Origin: Armatimonadetes bacterium 13_1_40CM_64_14
Lineage (GTDB): Bacteria; Sysuimicrobiota; Sysuimicrobiia; Sysuimicrobiales; Kaftiobacteriaceae
Reading direction: 5' to 3'
Assembly (NCBI GenBank): GCA_001917855.1
Contig: MNEU01000037.1
Coordinates: 1 to 40,221, forward strand
DNA length: 40,221 nucleotides
Part shown: one piece after another, positions 8,065 to 17,761 of the stretch
How positions within the stretch are numbered: the first letter of the stretch is position 1
Layout of the letters: the number at the start of each line of letters is the position of its first letter
Notes under the pieces: generated by a model
Databases searched by the model: none
Seen by the model: only the letters and a program-made list of their open reading frames with translations
What the model was told of the DNA's origin: nothing
Translations under genes and position numbers: made by a program

Positions 8065-8877
8065 TCAGGCGGCCTGAGGTCGGTGCGATCCCATCTGCAA
8101 CATGCGTCGACTCACTTTGAGGACAAGAGTTCGCGGCGAAAGGCGGATGGTCAAAAGTAAGAGTTGATTGGCGAGACCGACGACGATGGTCGTCTGACCT
8201 CGCATCAACGCACGATACCCCGCCCGCGCCACATCTGCTGCGCTGGAGAGCCGGCCCCGAAACAGGTTGGTGCCCGTGAGGTGCGCCCTTTCGGCGAATT
8301 CCGTCTTGGTCGGCCCCGGGCAGAGAGTGGTCACCGTGACGCCCGTACCTCTCAACTCCTCGGCGAGGGCCTCAGAAAAACTCAGCACATACGCTTTGGA
8401 CGCCCCGTACACTGCGCTGAACGGCCCGGGGGCAAATGAGGCCGTGGATCCCAGGTTGAGGATCCTGCCCGACCGTCGGGCGACCATGTCGGGCAATAGC
8501 AGGTATGTGAGCTGCGTCAGCGCGACAATGTTCGTCTGGATCATCTGCCATTGGCGGTGCCGATCCGCCGTCCAGAATGGTCCATACACACTGAATCCAG
8601 CGTTGTTGACCAGGATCTCCACGTCCACGCCGGCGTCTGTGAGCTGACGGTAGATGGCGTCTGCCGCATCCGGTTGGGACAGGTCTTGGGCAACGACCGT
8701 GATGCCGACCCCGCCACGTCTGAGCTCATCGGCCACCTCGTGGAGCCGATGGTCGTTTCGGGCAACGAGCACGAGGTTAAAACCGTCACGTGCAAACAGC
8801 TTGGCGAGCTCGTACCCAATCCCGCTGGTTGCCCCGGTCACGAGAGCGGTTCTCCTATTAACGCTGCCGCCGATCAC
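8065..8877 (-). CDS. Short-chain dehydrogenase/reductase (SDR)
   Basis: A 270-residue classical SDR. The NAD(P)-binding TGATSGIG is at residues 14-21, NNAG at 91-94, and the catalytic Ser144, Tyr157 and Lys161 (YGASK) are all present; CPGPTKTEF follows at 186-194. Arg40 after strand 2 (LVLVARND) favours NADP. The hydrophobic C-terminal extension (LANQLLLLTIRL) resembles DltE/YdfG-like SDRs with membrane-associated tails. GTG 8877 was chosen because AGGAGG lies 7 bases upstream; another in-frame GTG is at 8901. It follows the RND pump gene by 58 bases and may share its transcript. The substrate is unknown. Confidence 0.85.
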   Translation of the reverse strand: MIGGSVNRRTALVTGATSGIGYELAKLFARDGFNLVLVARNDHRLHEVADELRRGGVGITVVAQDLSQPDAADAIYRQLTDAGVDVEILVNNAGFSVYGPFWTADRHRQWQMIQTNIVALTQLTYLLLPDMVARRSGRILNLGSTASFAPGPFSAVYGASKAYVLSFSEALAEELRGTGVTVTTLCPGPTKTEFAERAHLTGTNLFRGRLSSAADVARAGYRALMRGQTTIVVGLANQLLLLTIRLSPRTLVLKVSRRMLQMGSHRPQAA

Positions 8878-8935
8878 CCGCGCACCCTCCTGGTCCACCA
8901 CGCGCCGTTGCCGGCATTCGGGTGGTGTAAAATCC

Positions 8936-11900
8936 TCACTCGCCTTCCTCGGCCACCATGACGCGATCAGGCTGCTCCGCGGGGGGTGGTGCTGCCGGAG
9001 CGCGGTGCAAGATCCCTCGTAGCATCCCGGCCAAGCGCACGCGTCCCGCTTGGACGGGGGCGATCACGCGGCTAAGGACACGCACTTTCGAGAGGTCATC
9101 AAACAGAGAGTAGAAAACCGGGATCGCGATGAGCGTCAGGATCAGCGACAGTGTCTGTCCGCCGATCACGACCGAGCTGATCGACCGGTTGGTCCCGGAC
9201 CCCACCCCCGAGGAGATGGCCAGCGGGATCATGCCCGCGACAAAGGCGATCGTGGTCATCAGGATTGGACGTAGCCGGTCGCGGCTCGCGGCGACAATGG
9301 CGTCGTCTCGCTTCATTCCCGCCGCGCGGAGCTGGTTGGCATGGTCGATCTGAAGAATCGCGTTCTTCTTCACGACCCCAAACAGTACTAGGATGCCCAG
9401 CTGCGACAGGATGTTCAACGAGTCGCGCAAGAAGAGAATCGACAGCAGCGCAAAGGGTACAGTGAGCGGCAGCGACAGCAGGATCGTCACCGGGTGCAGC
9501 CATGACTCAAACTGCGCGGCGAGGATCAGGTACATGAACACGAAGGACAGGCCAAATGCCGTCATGAACGCCTGCCCCTGACGTCCCTGCTCCGCGGCCT
9601 GTCCGACAAACGCCGCCGTGTAGTCGGCACTCAACCCCAGCCTGTGAATCTCGCGATCGAGCTGCGTGAGTATTGTGGACTGCGAGGCGCCAGGGAGCAG
9701 GTTTGCCGTGAGTTCGACGCGGCGGCGGCCGTTGTAATGGTCGATGGTGCTCGGGCCCACGCCCCGCTTGATCTGGACCACTTGCTCCAGAGGGACCACG
9801 CCCAGCGTGGTGGACCCCACCTGCAGCTGGCTGAGGGCAGCTATGTCATCGCGGTAGGCGGCGTCGGCCCGCACGACGATATCGTACTGTTGGCCCTGCT
9901 CGGCGTAGGTCGACGCTTTCTGCCCGGCCACCAGCGCGTTCAGTGCACCCGCGGCGTTCGCCACGCTGACACCCAGATCAGCCGCTCGGGCACGATCCAC
10001 GGTGATGCCCAGTTGAGGCTTTCCGGTAATCAAAGACGAGCGAACATCCACCACCCCCGGCATCTTCCGGAGGATGGCTTGCCCTTGCTCGGCCACACGG
10101 GTGAGCACCGCGAGATCGGGTCCGCTCACCACGTAGTCGACGGGTTGGAAGCCTCCGCTGCCGCCAAAGGCGGAGACAGGGCCGACTTGGGTCTGCAGCC
10201 CGAGGTAGCTATACCGGGGCAGAATTTCCGACCGGACCCGGTCGACGACGGTCGCCTGGCTCACCGTCCGCTTGTCCAAGTCGACCATGTGGGCATAGAT
10301 GGTGGCGCGGTTGGGTGTCCGCAGTGGATCGTCGGCCACCGAGACCATCGTGTAATCGACCCCGGGGAGCCGACGGATCTCGGTGGACATTTGGTTGGCC
10401 AGCTGCTCGGTCGTCGGTAGGGACCAGCCTTCAGGGGCCCGCACCACCGCTTCAAACTGGGACTCGTCTTCGTCAGGGAAAAAGTTCTTGTTGACTGCGA
10501 TGCCTAGGGGCACTGCAGTGAAGAGGACCACTAAGGACAAGACGGCCACGACCCAGCGACGCCGGAGCGCGCGTTGCAGCAGCCAGCGGTAGGCATTTTC
10601 CAAGGCCATGTAGATCCGACCACTACGCGCTTCCCCTCCCGACGACGTCGAACCCGATCTAGAGCCTTTCAGCCATCGAGACGACAGCATCGGGGTTAAG
10701 GTGAAGCTGACCAGGAGCGAGACGGCGATGGCAAACGCCATCGTGTACCCAAAACTGCGCATGAACCGGCCGACGATCCCGCCCATGAACGCCAGCGGCA
10801 AGAAGACGGCGATCAGGCTCATCGTGGTCGACGTCACAGCCCCGCCGACTTCCCGTGTGGCTTCAATCGCCGCCTGGAAGGGCGGCATCTTCTTCTCGCG
10901 GATGAACCGGTAGATGTTCTCGAGGACGACGATGGCGTCGTCGATGACGATCCCGACGACCAGCGCGAGGGCCAGCAGGGTGACGATGTTCAGAGTTAAT
11001 CCCACAGCGTTCATGAACGTGAACGTACTGATCAACGAGGTCGGGATGGCGATCGCCGCGATGATCGTGGCGCGCACGTCGCGCAAGAACAGCAACACCA
11101 CCACCGCCGCGAGGAGAGATCCCACCATCAAGTGCTCCTGTACCGCACGTGTCGAGGCCTCGACGAACACGGATTGATCACTGACGATCTTCATCCGGTA
11201 CCCGGGCGGCAGCGAGGAGGTCAGCCCCGCCAGGCGGGCCTTGACATCGCGCACGACGTTGAGTGTGTTGCTGCCCGACTGCTTCACGATATTCAGCGTG
11301 ACCGCCGGCTGCCCGTTCAGGCTCGCGATCGTCAGGCGTTCGGCCGCACCATCCTCGACGCGCGCGACATCGGCCAGCCTGACTGGCACCCCACCCCGAT
11401 TCGCCACCACCAAGTGCTGGAGTTCCGCGATGGAGTCGACCCGACCGAGCGTGCGCAAAGTCAAACGCTGCGTCCCTTGATCGATGCTCCCCCCGGGGAC
11501 TTGAATATTCTGTGTCTGCAACCCCTGGATGATGTTGGTCGCACTGAGGCCGTAGGCATTCAGCCGAGACGGATCGATCCACACGTTGATTTGGCGCGCC
11601 TGACCGCCGACGATGTCCACAGACCCGACGCCGGGAGTCCCCTCCAGCTGGCGCTTGAACACTTTGTCTGCGTACTCTGTAATGTCGCGAATGGGCTGGT
11701 CGCCCGATAACGCCAAGGCGAGGACGGGAATAGCCCCGGGGTCGAGTTTGGAGACGACCGGTGGGTCGATCCCTGCGGGGAGATTGGGCAGGATGCCACT
11801 GATCTTGTCCCGGACATCTTGCGCGGCGACGTTGACGTCCTTCTCCAGAACGAACTGGATAGCGACTTGCGAGAACCCCTCCGCCGAAGTACTCGTCAGC

Positions 11901-12139
11901 GTGTCGATGCCGCTGATGGTGTTCACTGCTTCTTCGATCTTGTTGGTCACATCGGTTTCGACTTCTTCAGGCGAGGCCCCCGGCAAGCGTGTGGACACTG
12001 CGACAAACGGGAAGTCGACGTTGGGGAACCGTTCGACGTTGAGACGGCGGTAGAAGAAACTGCCCAAAAACGTCAGGGACAGGATGATGACCCACGCCAG
12101 AACCGACCGGCGAACTGAGAGCTCAGACAACCATCGCAT
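8936..12139 (-). CDS. RND multidrug efflux pump, HAE1 family (AcrB/MexB type)
   Basis: A 1067-residue inner-membrane drug/proton antiporter. The N-terminal helix is followed by the family motif RFPNVDFPFVAVSTRLPGAS, and two large periplasmic loops are present. The proton-relay pair is visible in transmembrane segment 4 as ALALVVGIVIDDAIVVLENI near residue 400, and the matching lysine in segment 10 as GVVKKNAILQIDHANQLR. Length is normal. The C-terminal tail is alanine/proline rich and acidic. AAAGGAGA precedes ATG 12139. It is the third gene of a tolC-adaptor-pump operon and should form a complete envelope-spanning exporter. Substrates cannot be predicted. Confidence 0.93.
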   Translation of the reverse strand: MRWLSELSVRRSVLAWVIILSLTFLGSFFYRRLNVERFPNVDFPFVAVSTRLPGASPEEVETDVTNKIEEAVNTISGIDTLTSTSAEGFSQVAIQFVLEKDVNVAAQDVRDKISGILPNLPAGIDPPVVSKLDPGAIPVLALALSGDQPIRDITEYADKVFKRQLEGTPGVGSVDIVGGQARQINVWIDPSRLNAYGLSATNIIQGLQTQNIQVPGGSIDQGTQRLTLRTLGRVDSIAELQHLVVANRGGVPVRLADVARVEDGAAERLTIASLNGQPAVTLNIVKQSGSNTLNVVRDVKARLAGLTSSLPPGYRMKIVSDQSVFVEASTRAVQEHLMVGSLLAAVVVLLFLRDVRATIIAAIAIPTSLISTFTFMNAVGLTLNIVTLLALALVVGIVIDDAIVVLENIYRFIREKKMPPFQAAIEATREVGGAVTSTTMSLIAVFLPLAFMGGIVGRFMRSFGYTMAFAIAVSLLVSFTLTPMLSSRWLKGSRSGSTSSGGEARSGRIYMALENAYRWLLQRALRRRWVVAVLSLVVLFTAVPLGIAVNKNFFPDEDESQFEAVVRAPEGWSLPTTEQLANQMSTEIRRLPGVDYTMVSVADDPLRTPNRATIYAHMVDLDKRTVSQATVVDRVRSEILPRYSYLGLQTQVGPVSAFGGSGGFQPVDYVVSGPDLAVLTRVAEQGQAILRKMPGVVDVRSSLITGKPQLGITVDRARAADLGVSVANAAGALNALVAGQKASTYAEQGQQYDIVVRADAAYRDDIAALSQLQVGSTTLGVVPLEQVVQIKRGVGPSTIDHYNGRRRVELTANLLPGASQSTILTQLDREIHRLGLSADYTAAFVGQAAEQGRQGQAFMTAFGLSFVFMYLILAAQFESWLHPVTILLSLPLTVPFALLSILFLRDSLNILSQLGILVLFGVVKKNAILQIDHANQLRAAGMKRDDAIVAASRDRLRPILMTTIAFVAGMIPLAISSGVGSGTNRSISSVVIGGQTLSLILTLIAIPVFYSLFDDLSKVRVLSRVIAPVQAGRVRLAGMLRGILHRAPAAPPPAEQPDRVMVAEEGE

Positions 12140-12168
12140 CGGAAATCTCCTTTATTTACTGGGACGTG

Positions 12169-13275
12169 CTATTGGGACACACGCGGTGTTACGGGCTGAT
12201 TTTCGGTCAGGGCCGCCGCGTCTGAAATGATGACCTGTTCGTTGGGGGTGAGTCCGTTGGTGATTTCGACCATCCCGTTCTGCCGATCGCCGAGGGTGAC
12301 CTCACGCCGGACGGCTTTGCCCTCCTGCACGACAAACACGATCGGCTTGCCGGCTGTGGTCAACACCGCCGTATCTGGAACTTGTAGCACATTCGGTCGG
12401 ACCGCGACGGTAATCGTGCCGCGAGTAAACATCCCGGGACGCAACACCCGCTGGGGATTGGCCACCCGGACCTTGACCGTGAATGACCGGCTGGAGATCG
12501 TCGCCGCGGGCTGGATCTCCGCAATCTTGCCCGCCATTGACATGCCGGGCAGGGCGTCCACGGTGATGACTGCCGATTGACCCACCCGCAGACCCTCACG
12601 CTGCCGCTCGGGAACGACCAGTTCAGCATAGACGTCATCCAGCTGCGCCAGCACGAAGACCAAAGACATAGGGGCCACGGCCTCGCCGGGCTCCACCCTG
12701 CGCTGTGTGATGGTACCCCCAAAGGGGGCGGTCACGGTGGCATCGCGTAGTTGGATCTGCGCTAAGGCTAGGGAGGCCTCAGCGAGCTGCAGCTGCGCCT
12801 GTGTCTGCCGGAATTGCGCGTCGGCGACGTCGAGTTCATGCACGGAGACCGCGCCGGGCTGGTACAAGGACTTCGTTCGCTGCAGGTTCGCTTCGGCGAG
12901 GTCGCGCGCGGCCTTGGTCTGTGCGACGCCCGCCGCCGCCTGGGCCGCAATCGCGGCCAGCTGATCGGTCCGCAGACGCATGAGGGGCTCCCCTTGCTGG
13001 ACGCGCTGGCCTTCGCTGACGAAGACGTCCGCCACGATCCCCGACAGCGTCGAGGCGACCTTGGCTTCCCGAAGGCTTGCCACGGTCCCGGTCGCCGTAA
13101 TGCCCGATACCCAGTCTGCCCGCCGGGCCGGAGTGACCGTCACCGAAACGGGTGCCACCTGTAACGGCGCCACCGGGGGTGCCGGAGGGGGCGATCCGGC
13201 CCGAGCCCGAAGGGCCACGATGCTTCCGGCCACAAAGACGACCGCGAGACTAATGGCTATGATGCGAGTACGCAT
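12169..13275 (-). CDS. RND efflux periplasmic adaptor subunit (HlyD/AcrA-like)
   Basis: A 368-residue adaptor linking the RND pump to the outer-membrane channel. It has an N-terminal membrane anchor (about residues 5-24), then a biotinyl-lipoyl-like half (GIVADVFVSEGQRVQQGEPL), a long alpha-helical hairpin rich in Ala/Gln/Leu, the second lipoyl half (ATVTAPFGGTITQRRVEPGE), and beta-barrel and membrane-proximal domains (KVRVANPQRVLRPGMFTRG). No lipobox cysteine is visible. ATG 13275 has AGGGAG 6 bases upstream; GTG 13290 is an in-frame alternative that would overlap the TolC stop. It lies 11 bases after the TolC-like gene. Confidence 0.92.
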   Translation of the reverse strand: MRTRIIAISLAVVFVAGSIVALRARAGSPPPAPPVAPLQVAPVSVTVTPARRADWVSGITATGTVASLREAKVASTLSGIVADVFVSEGQRVQQGEPLMRLRTDQLAAIAAQAAAGVAQTKAARDLAEANLQRTKSLYQPGAVSVHELDVADAQFRQTQAQLQLAEASLALAQIQLRDATVTAPFGGTITQRRVEPGEAVAPMSLVFVLAQLDDVYAELVVPERQREGLRVGQSAVITVDALPGMSMAGKIAEIQPAATISSRSFTVKVRVANPQRVLRPGMFTRGTITVAVRPNVLQVPDTAVLTTAGKPIVFVVQEGKAVRREVTLGDRQNGMVEITNGLTPNEQVIISDAAALTENQPVTPRVSQ

Positions 13276-13286
13276 GCTGTTCTCCC

Positions 13287-14564
13287 TCACAGTGATCCCG
13301 TCGCCAGGATCAGTTGAATTCGTGCGACATTCTGATCGAACCGTCCTGCCGCCAATGACAATTCCGCTTGCGCGAGTGCAGACTGGGCCGAGAGAAGTTC
13401 AAGCTGGGTTCCCACCCCAGCGGAGTAGCGTGCTGCCGCGAGCCGAGACGATTCGCGCCCCTGCTCAACGGCCTTGGTTGCCGCCGCCAACCGGCCAGCG
13501 GCCTGCTCTAGCCCCAACCAGGCGAGGCGGACGTCCAGCTCGACTTGCTGCATAGTCTGCGCTTCGCGGGTTTTCAGTTGGTCCACCTGGTAGCGTGCTT
13601 CGCGCACCTTCGCCTCGGTGATCCCGCCGTCGAACACTGCCATGGTAGCACTCAACGTCACCGACCAGCTCCCGTAGACGAAGGGAGCCTGCCCGCTGGC
13701 GTTGCTGACCCCATAGCCCGCGCCCAGTCCGACGGTGGGCTGGCTCCCACTGGAGGCGAGGTCGATGCCCGCTTGGGCGGCCACGATCCGGCTCCGCAAC
13801 GCGAGCAAGTCCGGTCGATCGCGCAGCCCCTGGACGATAGCGGCGTCCAGCGTCGTGGTCACCGGCCGAGGCGTCAACGTATCGGTGAGGTCGAGGGACG
13901 TGTCCTGGGGAAGATTGAGCGTCGCGTTCAGACTGGCCTGTGCGGTGGCCCCCCCGGCACGGGCTTGGACCATCGTTTGCTCTGTGTTGGCCACGGCGAC
14001 TTCAGCCTGCAGGACGTCGAACTGCGATGCTGCGCCGGCACTGAATCGGGCGCGCGCAACGCGCAAGCTTTCGTTGGCCGCATTCAAAGCTCGCTGGGCT
14101 GCCGAGACATTTTCGAGCGCCAGCAGACCTTGCAAGTAGAGCTGTCGGGCCCCGAAGACCAGTTGCTGGCGGGTGCGATCGTACGTTGCTTGGGCGCCCT
14201 GAAGGTTCGCCTGCGCGAAGGCCACCTGAGCCTCCAGGCGTCCCCCTGTGGAGAGTGGGTACGTGACGTTGAGCCCGGCGGTGTAGATGTTCGGATCGAT
14301 TGCCGGATTGGGCTGCTGCTGCGTGCGGGTGTACGTCCCGGCGAGAGCCGTCTGAGGGACGCGCGCTCCCTGCGCCACTGCCAATTCCGCTCGAGCCATT
14401 GCGACGTCAAACGCCGCGGCCCGGAGCTGGAGATTGTTGTCGACTACCGCGGTGGCCACATCGGTGAATGACACGCGACGCGACGCTGCCTGGGCAGCCG
14501 CCGGAAGAGGAACACTCGCTAACACGATGATACCGAGTACCACGGTGATGATCTTTCTGATCAT
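13287..14564 (-). CDS. TolC family outer-membrane efflux channel
   Basis: A 425-residue protein with a signal peptide (about residues 1-26, cleaved near AAAQA) and the two tandem OEP repeats of TolC-like channels. They are seen as long helices rich in Ala/Gln, and in the repeated pattern of GLLALENVSAAQRALNAANE in the first half and LAAATKAVEQGRESSRLAA in the second. It is the first gene of the tripartite efflux operon, with the adaptor and pump following on the same strand. No local regulator is next to it; the nearest regulatory gene upstream is the receiver-only protein at 14887. Confidence 0.92.
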   Translation of the reverse strand: MIRKIITVVLGIIVLASVPLPAAAQAASRRVSFTDVATAVVDNNLQLRAAAFDVAMARAELAVAQGARVPQTALAGTYTRTQQQPNPAIDPNIYTAGLNVTYPLSTGGRLEAQVAFAQANLQGAQATYDRTRQQLVFGARQLYLQGLLALENVSAAQRALNAANESLRVARARFSAGAASQFDVLQAEVAVANTEQTMVQARAGGATAQASLNATLNLPQDTSLDLTDTLTPRPVTTTLDAAIVQGLRDRPDLLALRSRIVAAQAGIDLASSGSQPTVGLGAGYGVSNASGQAPFVYGSWSVTLSATMAVFDGGITEAKVREARYQVDQLKTREAQTMQQVELDVRLAWLGLEQAAGRLAAATKAVEQGRESSRLAAARYSAGVGTQLELLSAQSALAQAELSLAAGRFDQNVARIQLILATGSL

Positions 14565-14886
14565 GACTGTGCTGCCACCATTCCTACTGCGACGTCAGCA
14601 TACCCACTCGCCCGGTCGCCGACTTGATCGCTTATCATTTCAAGACAGGTAATTCTTAACTTTAACTGCCCCGCATGACATCCGACGAAAGGCGTATTTG
14701 TGGCTCGTCCTCACGCCCCAAGAGCCTCTGCGCCAATTCCCACCTCTCGCCGTCCCCCGAGCGGAGGATGCCCCGCTTAAGTCATTACGTGCGCATTGTG
14801 AACTGGCTATGAACCCCGGGTGAAAGCGGGATGAAACTTTCCCGCGGTGCGCAGCGCGAGATCTCAGACGCCCTCGCGGCCCGTTG
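14565..14886. other. Non-coding stretch upstream of the efflux operon
   Basis: No gene is visible in these 322 bases. An unusually AT-rich patch at about 14630-14665 (minus strand TTAAAGTTAAGAATTA, then TGATAA) lies 65-100 bases before the TolC start and is the best place for the operon promoter, although no strong -35/-10 pair can be named. The rest is GC-rich without repeats I recognise. Confidence 0.3.
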
Positions 14887-15300
14887 TCAGCCCGGACGCG
14901 GGCCCGCCGCCGGCAACGCGCGGGTCGGCGGAGGGGCTCCCCCCGCTGCCTTTCGGATCGCGTGGACTAAACCGTCCCCGCCCTCGTGCTTTGACACAAA
15001 CGCAGCCGCGCCGGCGTGTGACGCATGCCTGCGCGTCGCCGAATCATCGTGCAGGCTGAGGATCACGATGGCGCTGGCGGGGGACGCGGTCTGCATCGCC
15101 CGGATCAACCTGATGGCGTCCATATCAGTCGACTCGATGTCCAGGAGGATGACGTCAGGACGCAGCACCGCCGTCTGCGCGAGCGCGGCCAGACCGTCGC
15201 TCGGCTCCCCGATGATCGACACGTCCGCCTCCAGCTTGAGCCGCATACGCAATCCGAGTCGGATCGCAGGACGATTCTCGACCAGCAGGACTCGGATCAT
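14887..15300 (-). CDS. Receiver-only response regulator (possibly truncated LuxR type)
   Basis: A 137-residue CheY-like receiver. Acidic pocket residue Glu8 (LLVENRP), phospho-acceptor Asp54 (VILLDIES) and the conserved Lys near 105 (AAFVSKHE) are present. The pattern is that of NarL-type receivers, in which a LuxR helix-turn-helix would start near residue 140. Here the protein ends in a Pro/Ala/Gly tail (PPPTRALPAAGPRPG) with no output domain. It overlaps the stop of the MFS gene by ATGA, so it is translationally coupled to the exporter. It is either a genuine single-domain regulator or a regulator that lost its DNA-binding half; I see no HTH remnant downstream. Confidence 0.75.
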   Translation of the reverse strand: MIRVLLVENRPAIRLGLRMRLKLEADVSIIGEPSDGLAALAQTAVLRPDVILLDIESTDMDAIRLIRAMQTASPASAIVILSLHDDSATRRHASHAGAAAFVSKHEGGDGLVHAIRKAAGGAPPPTRALPAAGPRPG

Positions 15301-16829
15301 GCCTCAACCGCCTCAGGAGAGGGTGCGTCCGCTGGAGCGACCCCATCGGCCCGCGCCAGACTGGCCAAAAACCACGCGACCGCCACAATCAGCAAGGCGA
15401 TCGGCACGATCAACGTCAGGCGCATCACGGGGATGAACGCCTCGGCGAAATGCAGCCGGAGGAGTGGTGGCATCTGGACGACACTGCCGAGTGACTGCTC
15501 GTACCCAGCGAGGGTGAGACGGTTCTCCAGAAGGGCTCCCACCGCCGTGGTGCCGAGGACTCCGCCGAGTTGCCGGGTGGTGTTGAGCACACCTGAGGCC
15601 GCACCTGCGAGCCGGGGTGGAACGCTCCGCATGGCAAGGGTCGTGCTCGGGGGCATGACACAGGCAATGCCCAGCCCCGCCAATACCATCGGTCCGGCGA
15701 GCGTCAAGCCGGACGCACTCGTGTTCCCGAACCAGGCGATCAGCGCCATGCTTCCTGCAAAACAGAGGAGACCGGCCGCGGGTAGGTATTGGCCCTGTGG
15801 CCGATCTGCCCAACGTCCGGCGAAAGGCGCCAAGACCATCAGGCTGAGGGACATGGGCGCCACCGTCAAGCCGGCCTGGAAGGCGGTCCTGCCCAGCGCC
15901 GACTGCAGGTAGATGGGCAGGAGAAATGAGAATCCCAACATCGCAAACGACATCGCGGAAACCATCCCGTTCATCCACAGAAAATTGCGGTCTTCAAACA
16001 GGACAAACGGAAGAAGGGGGTCTTTCTGCCTGCGCTCCCACAAGAGAAACGCTGTTAAGACCAGCAGACCGGCGCCGATCGTTTCGGGGATGGTCAGCAT
16101 ACCCCACAGACGCCCCCAATGGAAGCGCTGCCCCTCGATCAGGCCGAAGACAACCAACACGAGGCCAACACTCGCTAAAGCGACTCCGCCGATGTCCAGG
16201 TGCTGCCGTCGCCCGAAGCGAATGTCGGGAACGAGTAGGAAGGTCGCCAGCAATATCCCCACACCGATCGGCACGTTGATGAAGAACACCCAACGCCAAT
16301 CCCATCGCGTGACGATAAACCCGCCGAGCGTCGGCCCCGCGACTGTCGCGAGCCCCGCCACCGCCCCCCACAGCCCCATGGCCGTGCCCCGCCGGTCAGG
16401 AGGGAAAATGCTGGTGACGAGGGCGAGGGTCTGAGGCGTCAGGAGCGCACCGCCCACACCCTGCAGGATCCGCGCCGCAACGAGCTGCGTGGTCGTTTGG
16501 GCAAACCCACACAGGGCGGAGGCTACGGTGAAGAGCGCCAGCCCACCCGCGAAAATTGCGCGCTGCCCCACGAGATCACCAACGCGGCCAGCGGTAATGA
16601 GGAGGACGGCATAGACTAAGACGTATGCATTGATCACCCAGAGTATTCCGTTTACCCCGGTGTGCAAGCTCCCGATAATGCTGGGCATCGCATTGTTAAC
16701 GACTGTGAGGTCAAGCAAGATGGTGCCGTAGCCTGCACAAAGGACGGCCAGTGCCGCCCACGGATTCCGGGCGGACGCCGGATTCTGAGCGGCGCCCTGC
16801 AGCGTCAAGTTTTGTGTATCGTGGGACAT
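15297..16829 (-). CDS. MFS drug exporter, DHA2 family (EmrB/QacA-like, 14 helices)
   Basis: A 510-residue proton-driven exporter. It has the DHA2 features: LDLTVVNNAMPSI in the first helix, the RILQGVGGALLTPQTLAL motif in helix 4-5, and antiporter motif C, AGPTLGGFIV, followed by WRWVFFINVPIG. The length suits 14 membrane segments. ATG 16829 was chosen because GGAG lies about 9-10 bases upstream; the frame is open to 16886. The stop overlaps the receiver gene (ATGA), and a NarL-type two-component pair is divergent, which suggests that system controls the exporter. Confidence 0.9.
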   Translation of the reverse strand: MSHDTQNLTLQGAAQNPASARNPWAALAVLCAGYGTILLDLTVVNNAMPSIIGSLHTGVNGILWVINAYVLVYAVLLITAGRVGDLVGQRAIFAGGLALFTVASALCGFAQTTTQLVAARILQGVGGALLTPQTLALVTSIFPPDRRGTAMGLWGAVAGLATVAGPTLGGFIVTRWDWRWVFFINVPIGVGILLATFLLVPDIRFGRRQHLDIGGVALASVGLVLVVFGLIEGQRFHWGRLWGMLTIPETIGAGLLVLTAFLLWERRQKDPLLPFVLFEDRNFLWMNGMVSAMSFAMLGFSFLLPIYLQSALGRTAFQAGLTVAPMSLSLMVLAPFAGRWADRPQGQYLPAAGLLCFAGSMALIAWFGNTSASGLTLAGPMVLAGLGIACVMPPSTTLAMRSVPPRLAGAASGVLNTTRQLGGVLGTTAVGALLENRLTLAGYEQSLGSVVQMPPLLRLHFAEAFIPVMRLTLIVPIALLIVAVAWFLASLARADGVAPADAPSPEAVEA

Positions 16830-17000
16830 CGCAAACTCTCCAAATCCTCCCCGCGCAGAGCAACACCTCGCGCGGGCTTCCATCAATTACACATCCTCGC
16901 CGTTCTCTGGACATCAGACCAACGGCCAGCAGTCCCCCTGCGCCCTCAGACCCCTCCCGATGTCCCCCTAAAGGCCGAGGGAAAGGAACCCGGAGCGGAA

Positions 17001-17029
17001 TCTTTGCGCCCCTTCGGGCGTCGTATAGA
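17001..17029 (+). promoter_or_regulatory. Possible promoter of the NarL-type two-component operon
   Basis: TCTTTG (17001-17006) and TATAGA (17024-17029, 4 of 6 to TATAAT) are 17 bases apart, in the 281-base divergent region between the MFS exporter and the response regulator. The hairpin CGCCCCTTCGGGCG lies in the spacer (17007-17020) and could be an operator. The -35 match is poor. Confidence 0.3.
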
Positions 17030-17110
17030 GTATGCGGTTGGAGGGGGGCTCCACCCAAAGGCGGAGGACAGGGAGTCGGTCAGACCCGAAACTTACAGGA
17101 GATGGAGCCG

Positions 17111-17761
17111 ATGGTTACACGGATTCTGATCGCTGACGACCATAGCGTGGTCCGTCAGGGCTTGAGGATGTTCCTGGCCCTGGACCCAGACCTCGAGGTC
17201 GTCGGTGAGGCCGCCGACGGGGCAGAAGCCCTACGCCTTGCTCACGAACTCCATCCTGACGTGATCTTAATGGATATTCTGATGCCGAAAGTCGACGGCA
17301 TCGCCGCGACCCAAGAGATTCGACGGGACCTTCCAGACACCGAAGTCGTGGCGCTGACGAGCGTCCTCGAAGATGCCTCCGTGGTCGGAGCGATCCGAGC
17401 CGGCGCGATCGGCTACCTCCTCAAGAACACGCAAGCTGACGAGTTGCGCCGGGCGATCAAAGCTGCCGCTGCCGGCCAGGTGCAGCTGTCCCCGGAAGCA
17501 GCCATGCGGCTAATGCGCGAGGTCCGAGCCCCCGAAAGTCCAGAGACGCTGACCGAGCGTGAAACAGACGTCCTGAGGTTGCTGGCCGAAGGCAAAGCCA
17601 ACAAGGAAATCGCCCAGACGCTGAACATCGGGGAAAAGACGGTGAAGACACACGTGAGCAACGTTTTGGCCAAGCTGGGGGTGCAAAGCCGCACGCAGGC
17701 CGCCCTCTACGCCGCGCGGATCGGCATGGTGACTGTCGGCCAGATGGGCAGAGGAACATGA
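17111..17761 (+). CDS. NarL/FixJ-type response regulator
   Basis: A 216-residue two-domain regulator. The receiver has the acidic pair at Asp9-Asp10 (IADDHSVVRQG), phospho-acceptor Asp55 (VILMDILMPKVDG) and the conserved lysine in YLLKNTQ. The C-terminal LuxR-type helix-turn-helix runs LTERETDVLRLLAEGK, then NKEIAQTLNIGEKTVKTHVS. ATG 17111 has AGGAG 9 bases upstream, whereas the in-frame ATG at 17102 sits directly on that site. The stop overlaps the start of the histidine kinase gene (ATGA), so both are made together. The divergent MFS exporter is a likely target. Confidence 0.92.
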   Translation: MVTRILIADDHSVVRQGLRMFLALDPDLEVVGEAADGAEALRLAHELHPDVILMDILMPKVDGIAATQEIRRDLPDTEVVALTSVLEDASVVGAIRAGAIGYLLKNTQADELRRAIKAAAAGQVQLSPEAAMRLMREVRAPESPETLTERETDVLRLLAEGKANKEIAQTLNIGEKTVKTHVSNVLAKLGVQSRTQAALYAARIGMVTVGQMGRGT

